A stretch of DNA of 64,000 bases from Lacicoccus qingdaonensis (GCF_900101075.1 NZ_FNFY01000001.1:124001-188000); one strand, 5' to 3'. Positions 7,935 through 16,137 are shown, counted from the first letter of the stretch. Notes: a model not told the origin generated them from the letters alone. Program-made: numbers and translations.

Positions 7935-9905
7935 ATGAGCGCGATGTATGAAGTCATCACATCAAAGACAAGTGTCAGCCAGCTGAATGGAGTGGGTGAA
8001 AAAACTGCAGAAAAACTTCATGCGCTCGGTATACATGATGTCAACGATGTCGTATTCCATCTGCCGACAGGTTATGTGAACCAGTCGGTTGTGGATTTGA
8101 GGGAAGCGGAACATGAGGCGTCGATAACTGTGGAAGGCACCGTGGTGACCGAACCGAAGCTTGCGTTCTTCAGACGCGGCATGAGCCGGCTTACATGCTT
8201 CATGGATATCGACGGCATACACACAAAAGTCGTCTTTTTCAACCAGCCGTACTTGAAGGAAAAACTGATCATCAATGAATTTGCCCGTCTGTACGGCAAG
8301 TTCAACAAAAACAAGCTTGAAATCAATGGCCAGAAGCTGATTTATGATACGTCGCCCGGCTATACGGTCCGTTACAGTCTGAACAAGATAATGCATGCCA
8401 GGACGTTCAGCAAATTCGTGCGGGAAGTCTTTGAAAATTATGATTTCAACCATGATCTGCCTGAAACGATCAAAAGAAAATATCAGCTCATCCCTTTGAG
8501 GGAGGCGCTGTACCGTCTGCATTTCCCGGCGGATTCCGACAGTCTGCACCAGGCGAGACGCACGGTTAAGTTTTATGAACTGTATCAGTTCCAGTTGAGG
8601 CTGATGCATAAAAGGCAGAAAGAACGCGTAAGAAATGAACATTACATCATCGACTATGACATCGATGCACTGAAACGCTTTACCCTCACGCTGCCTTTTG
8701 AACTGACAGGCGACCAGAAGATGAGTGTCAACGACATATGCAGGGACTTCAAACAGAACGTGTCGATGCACAGACTGCTGCAGGGCGATGTCGGGAGCGG
8801 AAAAACCATCGTTGCCGGCATATGCGTGTATGCGGTCAAAACGATCGGCGAACAGAGTGTCGTCATGGTGCCTACCGAAGTGCTCGCCAATCAGCACTAT
8901 GAATCATTCAAGGATACTTTCAAAGATGAGCTGACGGTAGAGAAACTAACGGGGACGACATCGAAAAAAGAGAAGTCCCGTATTTTGGAAGAACTCGCTC
9001 TCGGCAATATCGATTTACTGATCGGGACGCATGCACTGATCGAAGATGATGTCGTATTCAACAGATTATCCTTCATCATCATCGATGAGCAGCATCGTTT
9101 CGGTGTCAACCAAAGACAAAAGCTTCAGAAGAAGTCCTACAGGAAAAATATTTTATACATGACCGCGACCCCGATCCCGAGAACGCTGTCGATTACAACA
9201 TTCGGCGATATGGATGTCTCCATCATCCGCGAGATGCCGAAAGGGCGCAGACCTGTCATCACCTCATGGCATACATTTGATGAACTCGACTATGTCATGA
9301 GTGAGGTGAGGCGCGCACTGAATGCTGGCCACAGCACGTATGTCGTTGCGCCCCTGATCGAGGAATCGGAAACACTGGATTTGAAAAACGTCAGTGAAAT
9401 CTACCAGACTTTTGTCAGTGCTTTCGGTGAGGAGACCGTGGAACTCGTCCATGGCAGAATGAAACCTGAAGAGAAGAGACGCGGCATGGAGCTGTTTGAA
9501 ACACTGGAGAAAAAAGTGTTGATTTCGACGACTGTCATCGAAGTCGGCATCAATGTACCGAACGCGACGGTGATGGTCATCTTCAATGCCGAACGCTTTG
9601 GTCTGTCGACGCTGCATCAGCTGAGAGGCCGTGTGGGGCGGAGTGACAAACAGAGCCACTGCCTCCTTGTCAGCCAGCCGGAGACGGATAATGCCAAGCT
9701 GCGCATGGAAATCATGACATCGACATCCGACGGTTTCGAACTGAGTGAAAGAGACCTTGAAATGCGCGGGCCGGGTGATTTTTTCGGTGTCAGACAAAGC
9801 GGCCTGCCGCAGTTCAAAGTTGCAGATCTGACAGAAGACTACCGCATGCTGGAATATGCAAGAAAAGAAGCAATAAGCGTATTTGAACAAATGGGAGGCG
9901 CCTAG
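7935..9905 (+). CDS. recG: ATP-dependent DNA helicase RecG
   Basis: Remodels stalled replication forks and Holliday junctions. The 656 aa protein has an N-terminal wedge/OB domain (about 60-150), a SF2 helicase core with Walker A GDVGSGKT (about 284-291), Walker B DEQH (about 383-386) and TATPIPRTLS, motif VI QLRGRVGRSDKQS, and the C-terminal TRG-like region DLEMRGPGDFFGVRQSG. It is about 30 residues shorter than the S. aureus protein. The ribosome-binding site overlaps the end of sdaAA. The sortase gene starts immediately after its stop, whereas in staphylococci the next gene is fapR. Confidence 0.96.
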   Translation: MSAMYEVITSKTSVSQLNGVGEKTAEKLHALGIHDVNDVVFHLPTGYVNQSVVDLREAEHEASITVEGTVVTEPKLAFFRRGMSRLTCFMDIDGIHTKVVFFNQPYLKEKLIINEFARLYGKFNKNKLEINGQKLIYDTSPGYTVRYSLNKIMHARTFSKFVREVFENYDFNHDLPETIKRKYQLIPLREALYRLHFPADSDSLHQARRTVKFYELYQFQLRLMHKRQKERVRNEHYIIDYDIDALKRFTLTLPFELTGDQKMSVNDICRDFKQNVSMHRLLQGDVGSGKTIVAGICVYAVKTIGEQSVVMVPTEVLANQHYESFKDTFKDELTVEKLTGTTSKKEKSRILEELALGNIDLLIGTHALIEDDVVFNRLSFIIIDEQHRFGVNQRQKLQKKSYRKNILYMTATPIPRTLSITTFGDMDVSIIREMPKGRRPVITSWHTFDELDYVMSEVRRALNAGHSTYVVAPLIEESETLDLKNVSEIYQTFVSAFGEETVELVHGRMKPEEKRRGMELFETLEKKVLISTTVIEVGINVPNATVMVIFNAERFGLSTLHQLRGRVGRSDKQSHCLLVSQPETDNAKLRMEIMTSTSDGFELSERDLEMRGPGDFFGVRQSGLPQFKVADLTEDYRMLEYARKEAISVFEQMGGA

Positions 9906-10568
9906 ATGAGGATAATCATGAGATTGGCCGGCGTGCTGCTGATAGCGGCGGCAGTCGTATTGTTTTTCTGGCAGGATATACGCGAACATTTCACAGATAG
10001 GGTCAACGACCGTGTCATCGAAGCATTCCAAAACGGAGATGATGAAGTCGAAGTCAACTCTGTCGAAAGTTTCATCACCGGAATTGAACCCGATACTTCA
10101 GCGAACACCGAAGTGGAAGAAGAGGATAACCTGGAAGCGAGGGGCATCAATATCAGTGATGATATGGCCGGCATTTTGAATATCGACAGCGCGGATATCA
10201 GTGAACCGCTTTACTACGGCCCTGTGACTGAGTCGAAAATGCGCAACGGCATTTCATTTGTCCACGAAGATGACCATCTGGATATGCAGAACATACCGAT
10301 TTCCGGCCACCGCGTGGAAGGTGCCGGCATCCGTTTCAACTACCTTGACCGGGCTGAGATCGGTGACACGATCGAGCTCGTGACGAGAGAAGATGTCAGG
10401 GAGTATGAAATCACGGAAATCTTCAATGTGGAACCATCTCAGGTCGAAGTGATGGACCAGAACGGGGACAGCCCGCAGGAACTGACACTGATCACTTGTG
10501 ATTCCTATAACCCGGAAACTTTGCTGTTCGAAGAGAGAATGATCGTCAAGGCTGAGATTATCGAATAG
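9906..10568 (+). CDS. srtA: Class A sortase
   Basis: Membrane transpeptidase that anchors LPXTG surface proteins to the cell wall. The 220 aa protein has an N-terminal signal-anchor (about 8-22), an acidic linker (about 43-85) and the sortase barrel. Catalytic residues are visible: His135 in PISGHR, Cys198 in TLITCDSYN and Arg211 in EERMIV. The tail closely follows the S. aureus SrtA layout, which argues for class A over B or C. A GGGAGG site at the end of recG lies 7 nt before the ATG, and there is no gap after the recG stop, so the two are one transcript. No LPXTG substrate is encoded in the window. A sortase at this position is not the usual order. Confidence 0.92.
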   Translation: MRIIMRLAGVLLIAAAVVLFFWQDIREHFTDRVNDRVIEAFQNGDDEVEVNSVESFITGIEPDTSANTEVEEEDNLEARGINISDDMAGILNIDSADISEPLYYGPVTESKMRNGISFVHEDDHLDMQNIPISGHRVEGAGIRFNYLDRAEIGDTIELVTREDVREYEITEIFNVEPSQVEVMDQNGDSPQELTLITCDSYNPETLLFEERMIVKAEIIE

Positions 10569-10581
10569 ATTCCATAAAATA

Positions 10582-10621
10582 AAGCACCCCGATTCCATTT
10601 GAAATCGGGGTGCTTGTCGTT
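10582..10621. terminator. Convergent bidirectional terminator between srtA and the flavin oxidoreductase gene
   Basis: A perfect 13 bp stem (10582-10594 with 10603-10615) and 8 nt loop, with T-rich sequence on the right and A-rich sequence on the left. It closes the recG-srtA transcript on one strand and the leftward oxidoreductase gene on the other. Confidence 0.88.
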
Positions 10622-10625
10622 TCAG

Positions 10626-11813
10626 CTACTTTTCTTCCGCGAGCTGTCTCAGCTCATCTCTCGTTTCTTTCGGCAGGCCTTCACCGTAGTCCATCATTCG
10701 GACGATGTCCTTGAATGCAGCTTTCGGTATTTTCAGATCATCCAGCTCATCGATGGTGAACTGGAGGTCGATTTCGTCTTCACGGCCCTCTTCGAGTTTG
10801 TTTACAAAGTCTGGTTCAGTGATGAACGGGCTGGACGCACCGACCATATCCGCATGATCGAGCGCTTCAAGCGCCTTGTCCGGACTGTTGACACCGCCGG
10901 TCGCCATCATCGGGATTCTCCCTTTGACATGTTCGTAGACGACTTCATTGACGAGGCGTCCTTTATTCGGCCCCTCGGCGCGCACCTCGTTCTGATAGAT
11001 GTCTCTGCCCCAGCTGGCGATTGCAAGATAGTGGATATCTGCAATTTCTTCTGCACGGTCCATGAATTCCAGAAACTCATCCACCGTATAGCCGATTTCG
11101 CTGCCGCGTGTTTCTTCAGGCGTGCCTCTGAAACCGAAGATGAAATCCTCCGGGGCTTCTTCTTTGATGACGTCGCTCACCGCCTGGATCACTTCAAGGC
11201 CGAAACGGGATCTGTTTTCAAGTGTATCCCGACCGTACTCATCTTCACGCTGATTTGAAAACTTGGAGAAGAACGTCTGGATCAACAGGCGCTGTGCCGC
11301 AGAGACTTCCACGCCGTCGAATCCGGCTTTGATTGCACGCCTCGTCGCATCGGCATACTGGCGGATAACGGCATCTATTTTACGTTTTGACATCGGCAGC
11401 ACCTGGTGTTTGACCGGCACGTTCAGTTCCATGAAGCTCGGTCCGTAGACAACGCCGAGGTCCAGTATCGCCTGGTTTGAAAACCGGCCGGCATGCGTCA
11501 GCTGCAGTATCGCCCTGGAACCGTCCTTTTTCATCGCATCCGCAAGTTTTGCAAGGCCCGGGATTGTGCGGTCGTCACTGACACTGAAGCCGTACTCGAA
11601 AAGCTGGCCGTACGGTTCGATGTAAGCGGCACCCGTGACCTGGATCGGTGCAGAGTCTGCACGCCGTGCGTGGTAGAGCTCATCTTCCTCCGTCACGTGG
11701 CCCTCAGCCGTAGAAGAGTTTGTGATCATCGGCGAAAGGACGAAGCGATTTTTTAGTTCAATTCCGTTCTTTAACTTTAAAGGTTCGAATAGTGGTGCAT
11801 ATTTACTGTTCAT
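10626..11813 (-). CDS. Old-yellow-enzyme family NAD(P)H-dependent flavin oxidoreductase
   Basis: A 395 aa FMN TIM-barrel protein of the OYE/YqiG-like family. It begins with the typical PLFEPLKLKNGIELKNRFVL strand, has QLTHAGR around 103-109 (FMN/substrate pocket) and a C-terminal TGGVNSP phosphate-binding loop. It probably reduces activated double bonds or other electrophiles; the substrate is unknown. AAGGAG lies 7 nt before the ATG. It is divergent from the SirTM operon and shares its promoter region. In S. aureus a gene of this family also accompanies the SirTM operon, which suggests a linked redox role (inference). Confidence 0.9.
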   Translation of the reverse strand: MNSKYAPLFEPLKLKNGIELKNRFVLSPMITNSSTAEGHVTEEDELYHARRADSAPIQVTGAAYIEPYGQLFEYGFSVSDDRTIPGLAKLADAMKKDGSRAILQLTHAGRFSNQAILDLGVVYGPSFMELNVPVKHQVLPMSKRKIDAVIRQYADATRRAIKAGFDGVEVSAAQRLLIQTFFSKFSNQREDEYGRDTLENRSRFGLEVIQAVSDVIKEEAPEDFIFGFRGTPEETRGSEIGYTVDEFLEFMDRAEEIADIHYLAIASWGRDIYQNEVRAEGPNKGRLVNEVVYEHVKGRIPMMATGGVNSPDKALEALDHADMVGASSPFITEPDFVNKLEEGREDEIDLQFTIDELDDLKIPKAAFKDIVRMMDYGEGLPKETRDELRQLAEEK

Positions 11814-11858
11814 TTCCTGGCTCCTTTAATCAGCTTTCTGACCAAATTCATTACTTTA

Positions 11859-11887
11859 AAATTAGCAATAGAACGGCTTTGTGTCAA
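11859..11887 (-). promoter_or_regulatory. Sigma-A promoter for the OYE gene
   Basis: On the - strand TTGACA (11882-11887) is followed after 17 bp by TAATTT (11859-11864). It faces away from the monooxygenase promoter, and the two -35 elements are 20 bp apart. Confidence 0.72.
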
Positions 11888-11912
11888 TGAATGGGAAGTT
11901 CTTAACATTGAC
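11883..11912. promoter_or_regulatory. Inverted repeat spanning the two divergent -35 elements, possible operator
   Basis: GTCAATG (11883-11889) and CATTGAC (11906-11912) form a perfect 7 bp inverted repeat with a 16 bp spacer. Each arm contains most of a -35 hexamer plus two shared flanking bases. A dimeric regulator bound here could control both promoters. Part of the symmetry is forced by two facing -35 boxes, so this is only a candidate. Confidence 0.4.
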
Positions 11913-11936
11913 GGTGAATTTTACGGAAGCTATAAT
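11908..11936 (+). promoter_or_regulatory. Strong sigma-A promoter for the SirTM operon
   Basis: TTGACG (11908-11913), 17 bp spacer, TATAAT (11931-11936). It lies 44 nt before the first gene of the operon, the luciferase-like monooxygenase. Confidence 0.82.
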
Positions 11937-11980
11937 GAATATGTTAAATATTTGCATTGAATGCCAAAGGATTTGTGTGA

Positions 11981-12991
11981 ATGGTAAAACTTAATGTACT
12001 TGATTATGCGGTAGTGGATGAAGGCAGATCACCGAAAGAGGCGATCTCGGAAACTGTTGAACTGTGCAAAAAGGCGGAAAGTCTCGGATATCACAGATTC
12101 TGGATGGCGGAACATCACGATGTCAGCGCCTTTGCCAGCAGCAGTCCCGAGATGCTGATGATGCATCTGCTCGGAAAAACGGAAACGATCAGGCTCGGTT
12201 CAGGCGGCGTGATGATTCCGCATTACAGCCCGCTTAAAACCGCTGAGAATTTCAGAATGCTTGAAACATTATATCCCGGGCGTGTCGATCTCGGCGTCGG
12301 CAATACGATCGGCACGAAAATCGTCAACCGGGCACTGAATGAGACACGGCGCAGAAAGCAGCGCTATGAAGATAATATCAGTGATATTATAAAATATGTC
12401 ACAAATACGGATGATCCAAAACACCGGTACAACGACTTGACGGCAAACCCGATGAGTCCAGATAATCCGGAAATGTGGATGCTGAGCACAAGCGTCCGTT
12501 CAGCGGAAACTGCCGCACGACAGGGCACCGGATACACATTCGGGCTGTTTCCGTACGCTTCTGAAGACAAGACGGAAATCGGACAGGAAGCGATCCGTGT
12601 ATACAGGGAGAATTTCACTCCATCGGCCGTCATGAAAAAGCCGGCGGTCATGGTGGCACCGTTCGTAGTCGCGGCGGATACCGAAGAGGAAGCGGATGAG
12701 CTTGCGCGGGCGCTCGACCTATGGCTGCTCGGCAAAGATAATTTCAGTGAATTCGGCCGGATGCCTTCAGTTGAAACTGCTGAAAATTATCCTTATACTG
12801 AAACAGACAGAAAAAATATAGAGAGCAACCGTACGCGCATGGTCGTCGGTGATAAAGAAAGTGTCGCATCACAGCTCAAGTCGATCACAGAGACGTTCGG
12901 TGCAGATGAACTGATGCTCATCCCGCTCATCCCCGGAAGAGAAAACCGGCACCGTGCACTTGAAGCGATCGCTTCCGAATTTAAAATATAA
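11981..12991 (+). CDS. Luciferase-like monooxygenase (LLM class flavin-dependent oxidoreductase)
   Basis: A 336 aa TIM-barrel protein with the bacterial luciferase-like pattern: GYHRFWMAEHHDV (about 36-48), IRLGSGGVMIPHYSPLKTAENF (about 69-90, with the SGGV strand) and PGRVDLGVG (about 97-105). Such enzymes use reduced flavin and O2; substrates are rarely known and nothing here fixes one. It is the first gene after the strong promoter at 11908, and the lipoyl-carrier gene follows 22 nt after its stop. Members of this family are reported with SirTM operons in staphylococci, so a role in the same oxidative response is plausible. The ribosome-binding site AAAGGA is somewhat far (about 11 nt). 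Confidence 0.9.
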   Translation: MVKLNVLDYAVVDEGRSPKEAISETVELCKKAESLGYHRFWMAEHHDVSAFASSSPEMLMMHLLGKTETIRLGSGGVMIPHYSPLKTAENFRMLETLYPGRVDLGVGNTIGTKIVNRALNETRRRKQRYEDNISDIIKYVTNTDDPKHRYNDLTANPMSPDNPEMWMLSTSVRSAETAARQGTGYTFGLFPYASEDKTEIGQEAIRVYRENFTPSAVMKKPAVMVAPFVVAADTEEEADELARALDLWLLGKDNFSEFGRMPSVETAENYPYTETDRKNIESNRTRMVVGDKESVASQLKSITETFGADELMLIPLIPGRENRHRALEAIASEFKI

Positions 12992-13013
12992 AAAAGCAGA
13001 AAGTAGGATCAGA

Positions 13014-13346
13014 ATGAAAAAATTGGCGAACTATTTATGGGTTGAAAAAAATGGTGAGGAATATACACTGATAATGACACCGGAACTCCAGGACGATGTT
13101 GGAACGGTCGGATTTGTCGAATTCACGGAAAATAAAACCGTCGAAAAAGATGACTCGCTGCTTGAGCTTGAAGGTTCAAAGACGGTATTGGACCTGACAT
13201 CTCCGCTTTCCGGCGAGATTGTTGCAATCAATGAAAAAGCCGAAGATTCACCGGAACTGTTGAACTCTGCCGACCCGCAGGAGAGCTGGGTCGTGAAGTT
13301 GACAGGCGTTGATGAAGCTGATTTTAATGCACTTGAAAATGTATAA
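13014..13346 (+). CDS. gcvH-L: GcvH-like lipoyl carrier protein (GcvH-L)
   Basis: A 110 aa GcvH-like domain, shorter than housekeeping GcvH (about 126 aa). The lipoyl-lysine hairpin reads ELEGSKTVLDLTSPLSG with Lys56 at the modification position. Asp27 lies in the ELQDDVG stretch; from memory, Asp27 is the residue reported as the ADP-ribosylation site in S. aureus GcvH-L. The annotated start is ATG 13014, because the longer frame runs back into the previous gene and AGGA lies before this ATG. In the studied system this protein is lipoylated by LplA2, ADP-ribosylated by SirTM and demodified by the macrodomain. It is probably not part of a glycine cleavage complex, since no gcvT or gcvP is nearby. 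Confidence 0.92.
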   Translation: MKKLANYLWVEKNGEEYTLIMTPELQDDVGTVGFVEFTENKTVEKDDSLLELEGSKTVLDLTSPLSGEIVAINEKAEDSPELLNSADPQESWVVKLTGVDEADFNALENV

Positions 13347-13367
13347 GAGGCCGTAAATTTAAAATTT

Positions 13368-13412
13368 AGCTTGCATTCATATGTCACGGCATAGAATGTA
13401 AGCTTATTTTTT
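13368..13412 (+). terminator. Terminator-like hairpin inside the SirTM operon
   Basis: An 11 bp stem with one G-U pair (13368-13378 with 13394-13404), a 15 nt loop and then a TTATTTTTTA tract. It lies in the 84 nt gap between the GcvH-L stop and the macrodomain start. By shape it is an intrinsic terminator that would reduce expression of the downstream three genes. Confidence 0.7.
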
Positions 13413-13430
13413 AGGAATCAGGTGATGATC

Positions 13431-14198
13431 ATGTCCCAACTGGAAAGACTGGACTATTTAATTTCATATATGCAGAAGGAAAAGGATATAACGGTAACGG
13501 TGCCTGAAAATTTTGATGCAGCATTCGAAGTGTTCCGCGGTCTGGCAAATGAACGTCCTGCGGATGCGGTCACTGACGAATTCATTGAAATCCAGGATGC
13601 TTTTTTAAAGGAATATAATGCTGAGGACGTCACAGATGCAGGGTTACTTACAGAGGCTGCAGACCAACTGTACTTATGGCAGGGGGATATTACGACTCTT
13701 AAGGCCGATGCAATCGTCAATGCTGCGAATCCGGATATGCTCGGCTGTCTCATACCGAACCACGACTGCATCGATAATATCATCCATACGAAGGCAGGCG
13801 TGGAACTGCGTCTGGAATGTGCAAGGATAATGGAGGCACAGGGCAGAAAAGAAGCGGTCGGCAGGGCGAAGATCACATCCGGCTACAATCTGACGGCAGA
13901 TCATGTCTTGCATACCGTCGGACCGTATGTCCGTGACGGCAAAGTGTCACCGATGAAGGCGGATCTGCTCAAAAAATGCTATACGAGCTGTCTGAAGCTT
14001 GCCGATCAGCAGGGGCTTAAGAATATCGTATTCTGCAGCATATCGACAGGCGTCTTCGGCTTCCCGAAAGAAGCGGCGGCAAAAATCGCCGTTGATACGG
14101 TCGAAGAATATTTAAACAATGCCAATTCTGAACTCGAGGTCATCTTCAATGTATTTGATGATGAGGATCTCAATATTTACAGGAAACATCTAATTTAA
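13431..14198 (+). CDS. Zinc-dependent macrodomain protein ADP-ribosylhydrolase of the SirTM operon
   Basis: A 255 aa protein: a helical N-terminal extension (1-78) and then a macrodomain. ADP-ribose-binding motifs are QGDITTLKADAIVNAANPD (84-102), IDNIIHTKAG (114-123) and the ISTGVFGFP loop. The Zn-macrodomain ligands are visible as Cys106, His111 and Cys113 in GCLIPNHDC. In the studied systems this class removes ADP-ribose from GcvH-L. Three starts are possible (GTG 13422, ATG 13425, ATG 13431); 13431 is preferred because AGGTG sits about 8 nt before it and it gives the family-like MSQLERL start. SirTM follows after 16 nt. Confidence 0.92.
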   Translation: MSQLERLDYLISYMQKEKDITVTVPENFDAAFEVFRGLANERPADAVTDEFIEIQDAFLKEYNAEDVTDAGLLTEAADQLYLWQGDITTLKADAIVNAANPDMLGCLIPNHDCIDNIIHTKAGVELRLECARIMEAQGRKEAVGRAKITSGYNLTADHVLHTVGPYVRDGKVSPMKADLLKKCYTSCLKLADQQGLKNIVFCSISTGVFGFPKEAAAKIAVDTVEEYLNNANSELEVIFNVFDDEDLNIYRKHLI

Positions 14199-14214
14199 GG
14201 AAGGTCGTAACTCT

Positions 14215-15096
14215 ATGAATAATTGGAAGACGTTAGAAACAGAAAATGATGAATCGAGACTGCTTGCCGGACTGATTGATGAAGCGGATGCGGTAGTCGT
14301 CGGGATCGGTGCCGGTATGTCCGCAGCAAACGGATTTACATATATCGGCGAACGTTTCAGAAAGAACTTCCCGGATTTCATCGAAAAATACAACTGGTTC
14401 GATATGCTGCAGGCAAGCCTGTTCGAGTTTCCCTCAAGGCAGGAATACTGGGCATTCCAAAGCCGCTTTGTCGAGCTGAATTATTTAGATCAGCCGGCAG
14501 GCGAAGGATATATCGCGCTCAGAAAAATGCTCGAAGGAAAGAAGTATCACGTCATCACAACAAATGCCGACAACGCGTTTTATGCGGCGGATTATGATAT
14601 GGATAAAGTGTTTTATTATCAGGGTGAATATATTTTATGGCAGTGCTCCAAGTTCTGTCATCAAAAGACTTACCGCCACGATGATCAGATCCGTGAGATG
14701 GCAAAGGCGCAGGAGGATATGGAAATCCCGTACGAACTCATTCCATACTGTCCGAAATGTGACGCACCGATGGAAGTGAACAAGCGCAATGCGGATAAAG
14801 GGATGGTCGAAGATGATGACTTCGAACGGGACCGCGAGAAATACAATGCATTTCTCGAAGAAAACAGCACCGGCAAAGTGCTTTATCTGGAAATCGGTGT
14901 CGGCTATACGACCCCACAGTTCATCAAGCACCCGTTCTGGAGGATGACCCGCAGCAACGAGGATGCACTGTACGTGCCGATGAACCAGAAATCGTACAGG
15001 ACGCCGAAAGCTGTCAGACCAAAGACGGTGGCCCTGGCCGGAGATATCCAAAAGAACATTTTAAATGCATATAAACAATTAACATACGAAGGATGA
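14215..15096 (+). CDS. sirTM: Class M sirtuin SirTM, protein ADP-ribosyltransferase
   Basis: A 293 aa sirtuin fold that uses NAD+ to ADP-ribosylate GcvH-L rather than to deacetylate. The NAD-binding GAGMSAANG is at 32-40. The usual TQNIDxL motif is replaced by TTNADNAF (115-122, Asn117), and the catalytic HG of deacetylases is replaced by Gln136 in YYQGEY. These two changes are the class M hallmarks. A zinc ribbon is formed by Cys144, Cys148, Cys179 and Cys182. The ribosome-binding site AAGGAAGG is present, and lplA2 follows after 5 nt. The complete active site suggests a working enzyme. Confidence 0.95.
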   Translation: MNNWKTLETENDESRLLAGLIDEADAVVVGIGAGMSAANGFTYIGERFRKNFPDFIEKYNWFDMLQASLFEFPSRQEYWAFQSRFVELNYLDQPAGEGYIALRKMLEGKKYHVITTNADNAFYAADYDMDKVFYYQGEYILWQCSKFCHQKTYRHDDQIREMAKAQEDMEIPYELIPYCPKCDAPMEVNKRNADKGMVEDDDFERDREKYNAFLEENSTGKVLYLEIGVGYTTPQFIKHPFWRMTRSNEDALYVPMNQKSYRTPKAVRPKTVALAGDIQKNILNAYKQLTYEG

Positions 15097-15101
15097 TCTG
15101 A

Positions 15102-16124
15102 ATGTATCTGATCGAACCATACAGAAACGGTGAATATATTACTGACGGCGCATATGCGACTGCACTGCAGGTGCACGTCCAGCAAAATATTTTTCTGGAA
15201 GACGGCATCATTTTTCCATACTACTGCGACCCGAAGCTTGAAATCGGCAGATTTCAGAACGCCGCTGCCGAAGTGAACCAGGACTATCTTGATGACAACG
15301 GCATCATGCTGATGAGAAGGGAAACCGGCGGCGGTGCGATCCTTGTCGATGACGGTGCGGTGAACATCTGCTTTTTAGTTTCCGAGGACAGCGGCGTTTA
15401 CGGCGATTATAAGAAAATGTATGAACCTGTAATCAAGGCGCTCAAAAATCTGGGTGTTGAAAATGTTGAGCAGAGCGGCAGAAACGACCTCGTCATCGAC
15501 GGGAAGAAAGTTTCCGGCGCGGCGATGACACTGACGAAGGGCCGTGTATACGGCGGTTTCTCACTGCTCCTTGATATCAATCCGGAAGCGATGGTCCAGG
15601 CGCTCAATCCGAACCTGAAAAAGATCGAATCCAAAGGAATCAAATCCATCCGCTCCCGTGTCACGACGATCCGTGAACATCTGGCACCGGAATATAAAGA
15701 TGTGACGACGCCGGAGTTCAAAGATCTGATGATCAAAGAGCTGCTCGGCCTGAAAGATATGGATGAGGCAAAACGTTATGAACTGAAGGATGAAGACTGG
15801 CAGGCGATCGACAGGCTCGTTGAAGATAAATACAAAAACTGGGACTGGAACTATGGTAAATCACCACAGTATTCATATAACCGTGATGCGCGCCTCACGC
15901 CGGGCACCGTGGAAGTATCCCTGGAAATAAAATCCGGTAAAATCGTGAGCTGCTCAATTTTCGGCGACTTCTTCGGCCAGGGCGATATCAAAGATGTCGA
16001 AGAGGCCCTTATCGGCACACGTGTCGAAAGAAGCGAGCTTGAGTCGGTGCTTGAAAAGCTTGACCTCGATCATTACTTCGGCAAAGTGGAGGCAAAAGAG
16101 CTTCTAGACCTGATTTTAAGTTAA
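15102..16124 (+). CDS. lplA2: Lipoate-protein ligase LplA2
   Basis: A 340 aa LplA-family ligase that activates lipoate with ATP and transfers it to a carrier lysine. It shows RRETGGGAILVDDGAVN (about 73-89, the lipoyl-AMP loop), the catalytic lysine segment DGKKVSGAAM (about 131-140) and a C-terminal accessory domain (about 250-340). Being last in the SirTM operon with a 5 nt gap, it is expected to lipoylate GcvH-L, which in the studied systems must precede ADP-ribosylation. A general housekeeping LplA role cannot be excluded. A terminator follows. Confidence 0.92.
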   Translation: MYLIEPYRNGEYITDGAYATALQVHVQQNIFLEDGIIFPYYCDPKLEIGRFQNAAAEVNQDYLDDNGIMLMRRETGGGAILVDDGAVNICFLVSEDSGVYGDYKKMYEPVIKALKNLGVENVEQSGRNDLVIDGKKVSGAAMTLTKGRVYGGFSLLLDINPEAMVQALNPNLKKIESKGIKSIRSRVTTIREHLAPEYKDVTTPEFKDLMIKELLGLKDMDEAKRYELKDEDWQAIDRLVEDKYKNWDWNYGKSPQYSYNRDARLTPGTVEVSLEIKSGKIVSCSIFGDFFGQGDIKDVEEALIGTRVERSELESVLEKLDLDHYFGKVEAKELLDLILS

Positions 16125-16137
16125 AAGATATACATGG

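Noticed and set aside
7962-8897. 311-codon open frame on the - strand inside recG
   Set aside because: It lies wholly antisense to a gene with complete RecG motifs, has no ribosome-binding site, and its product is the low-complexity type seen in shadow frames.
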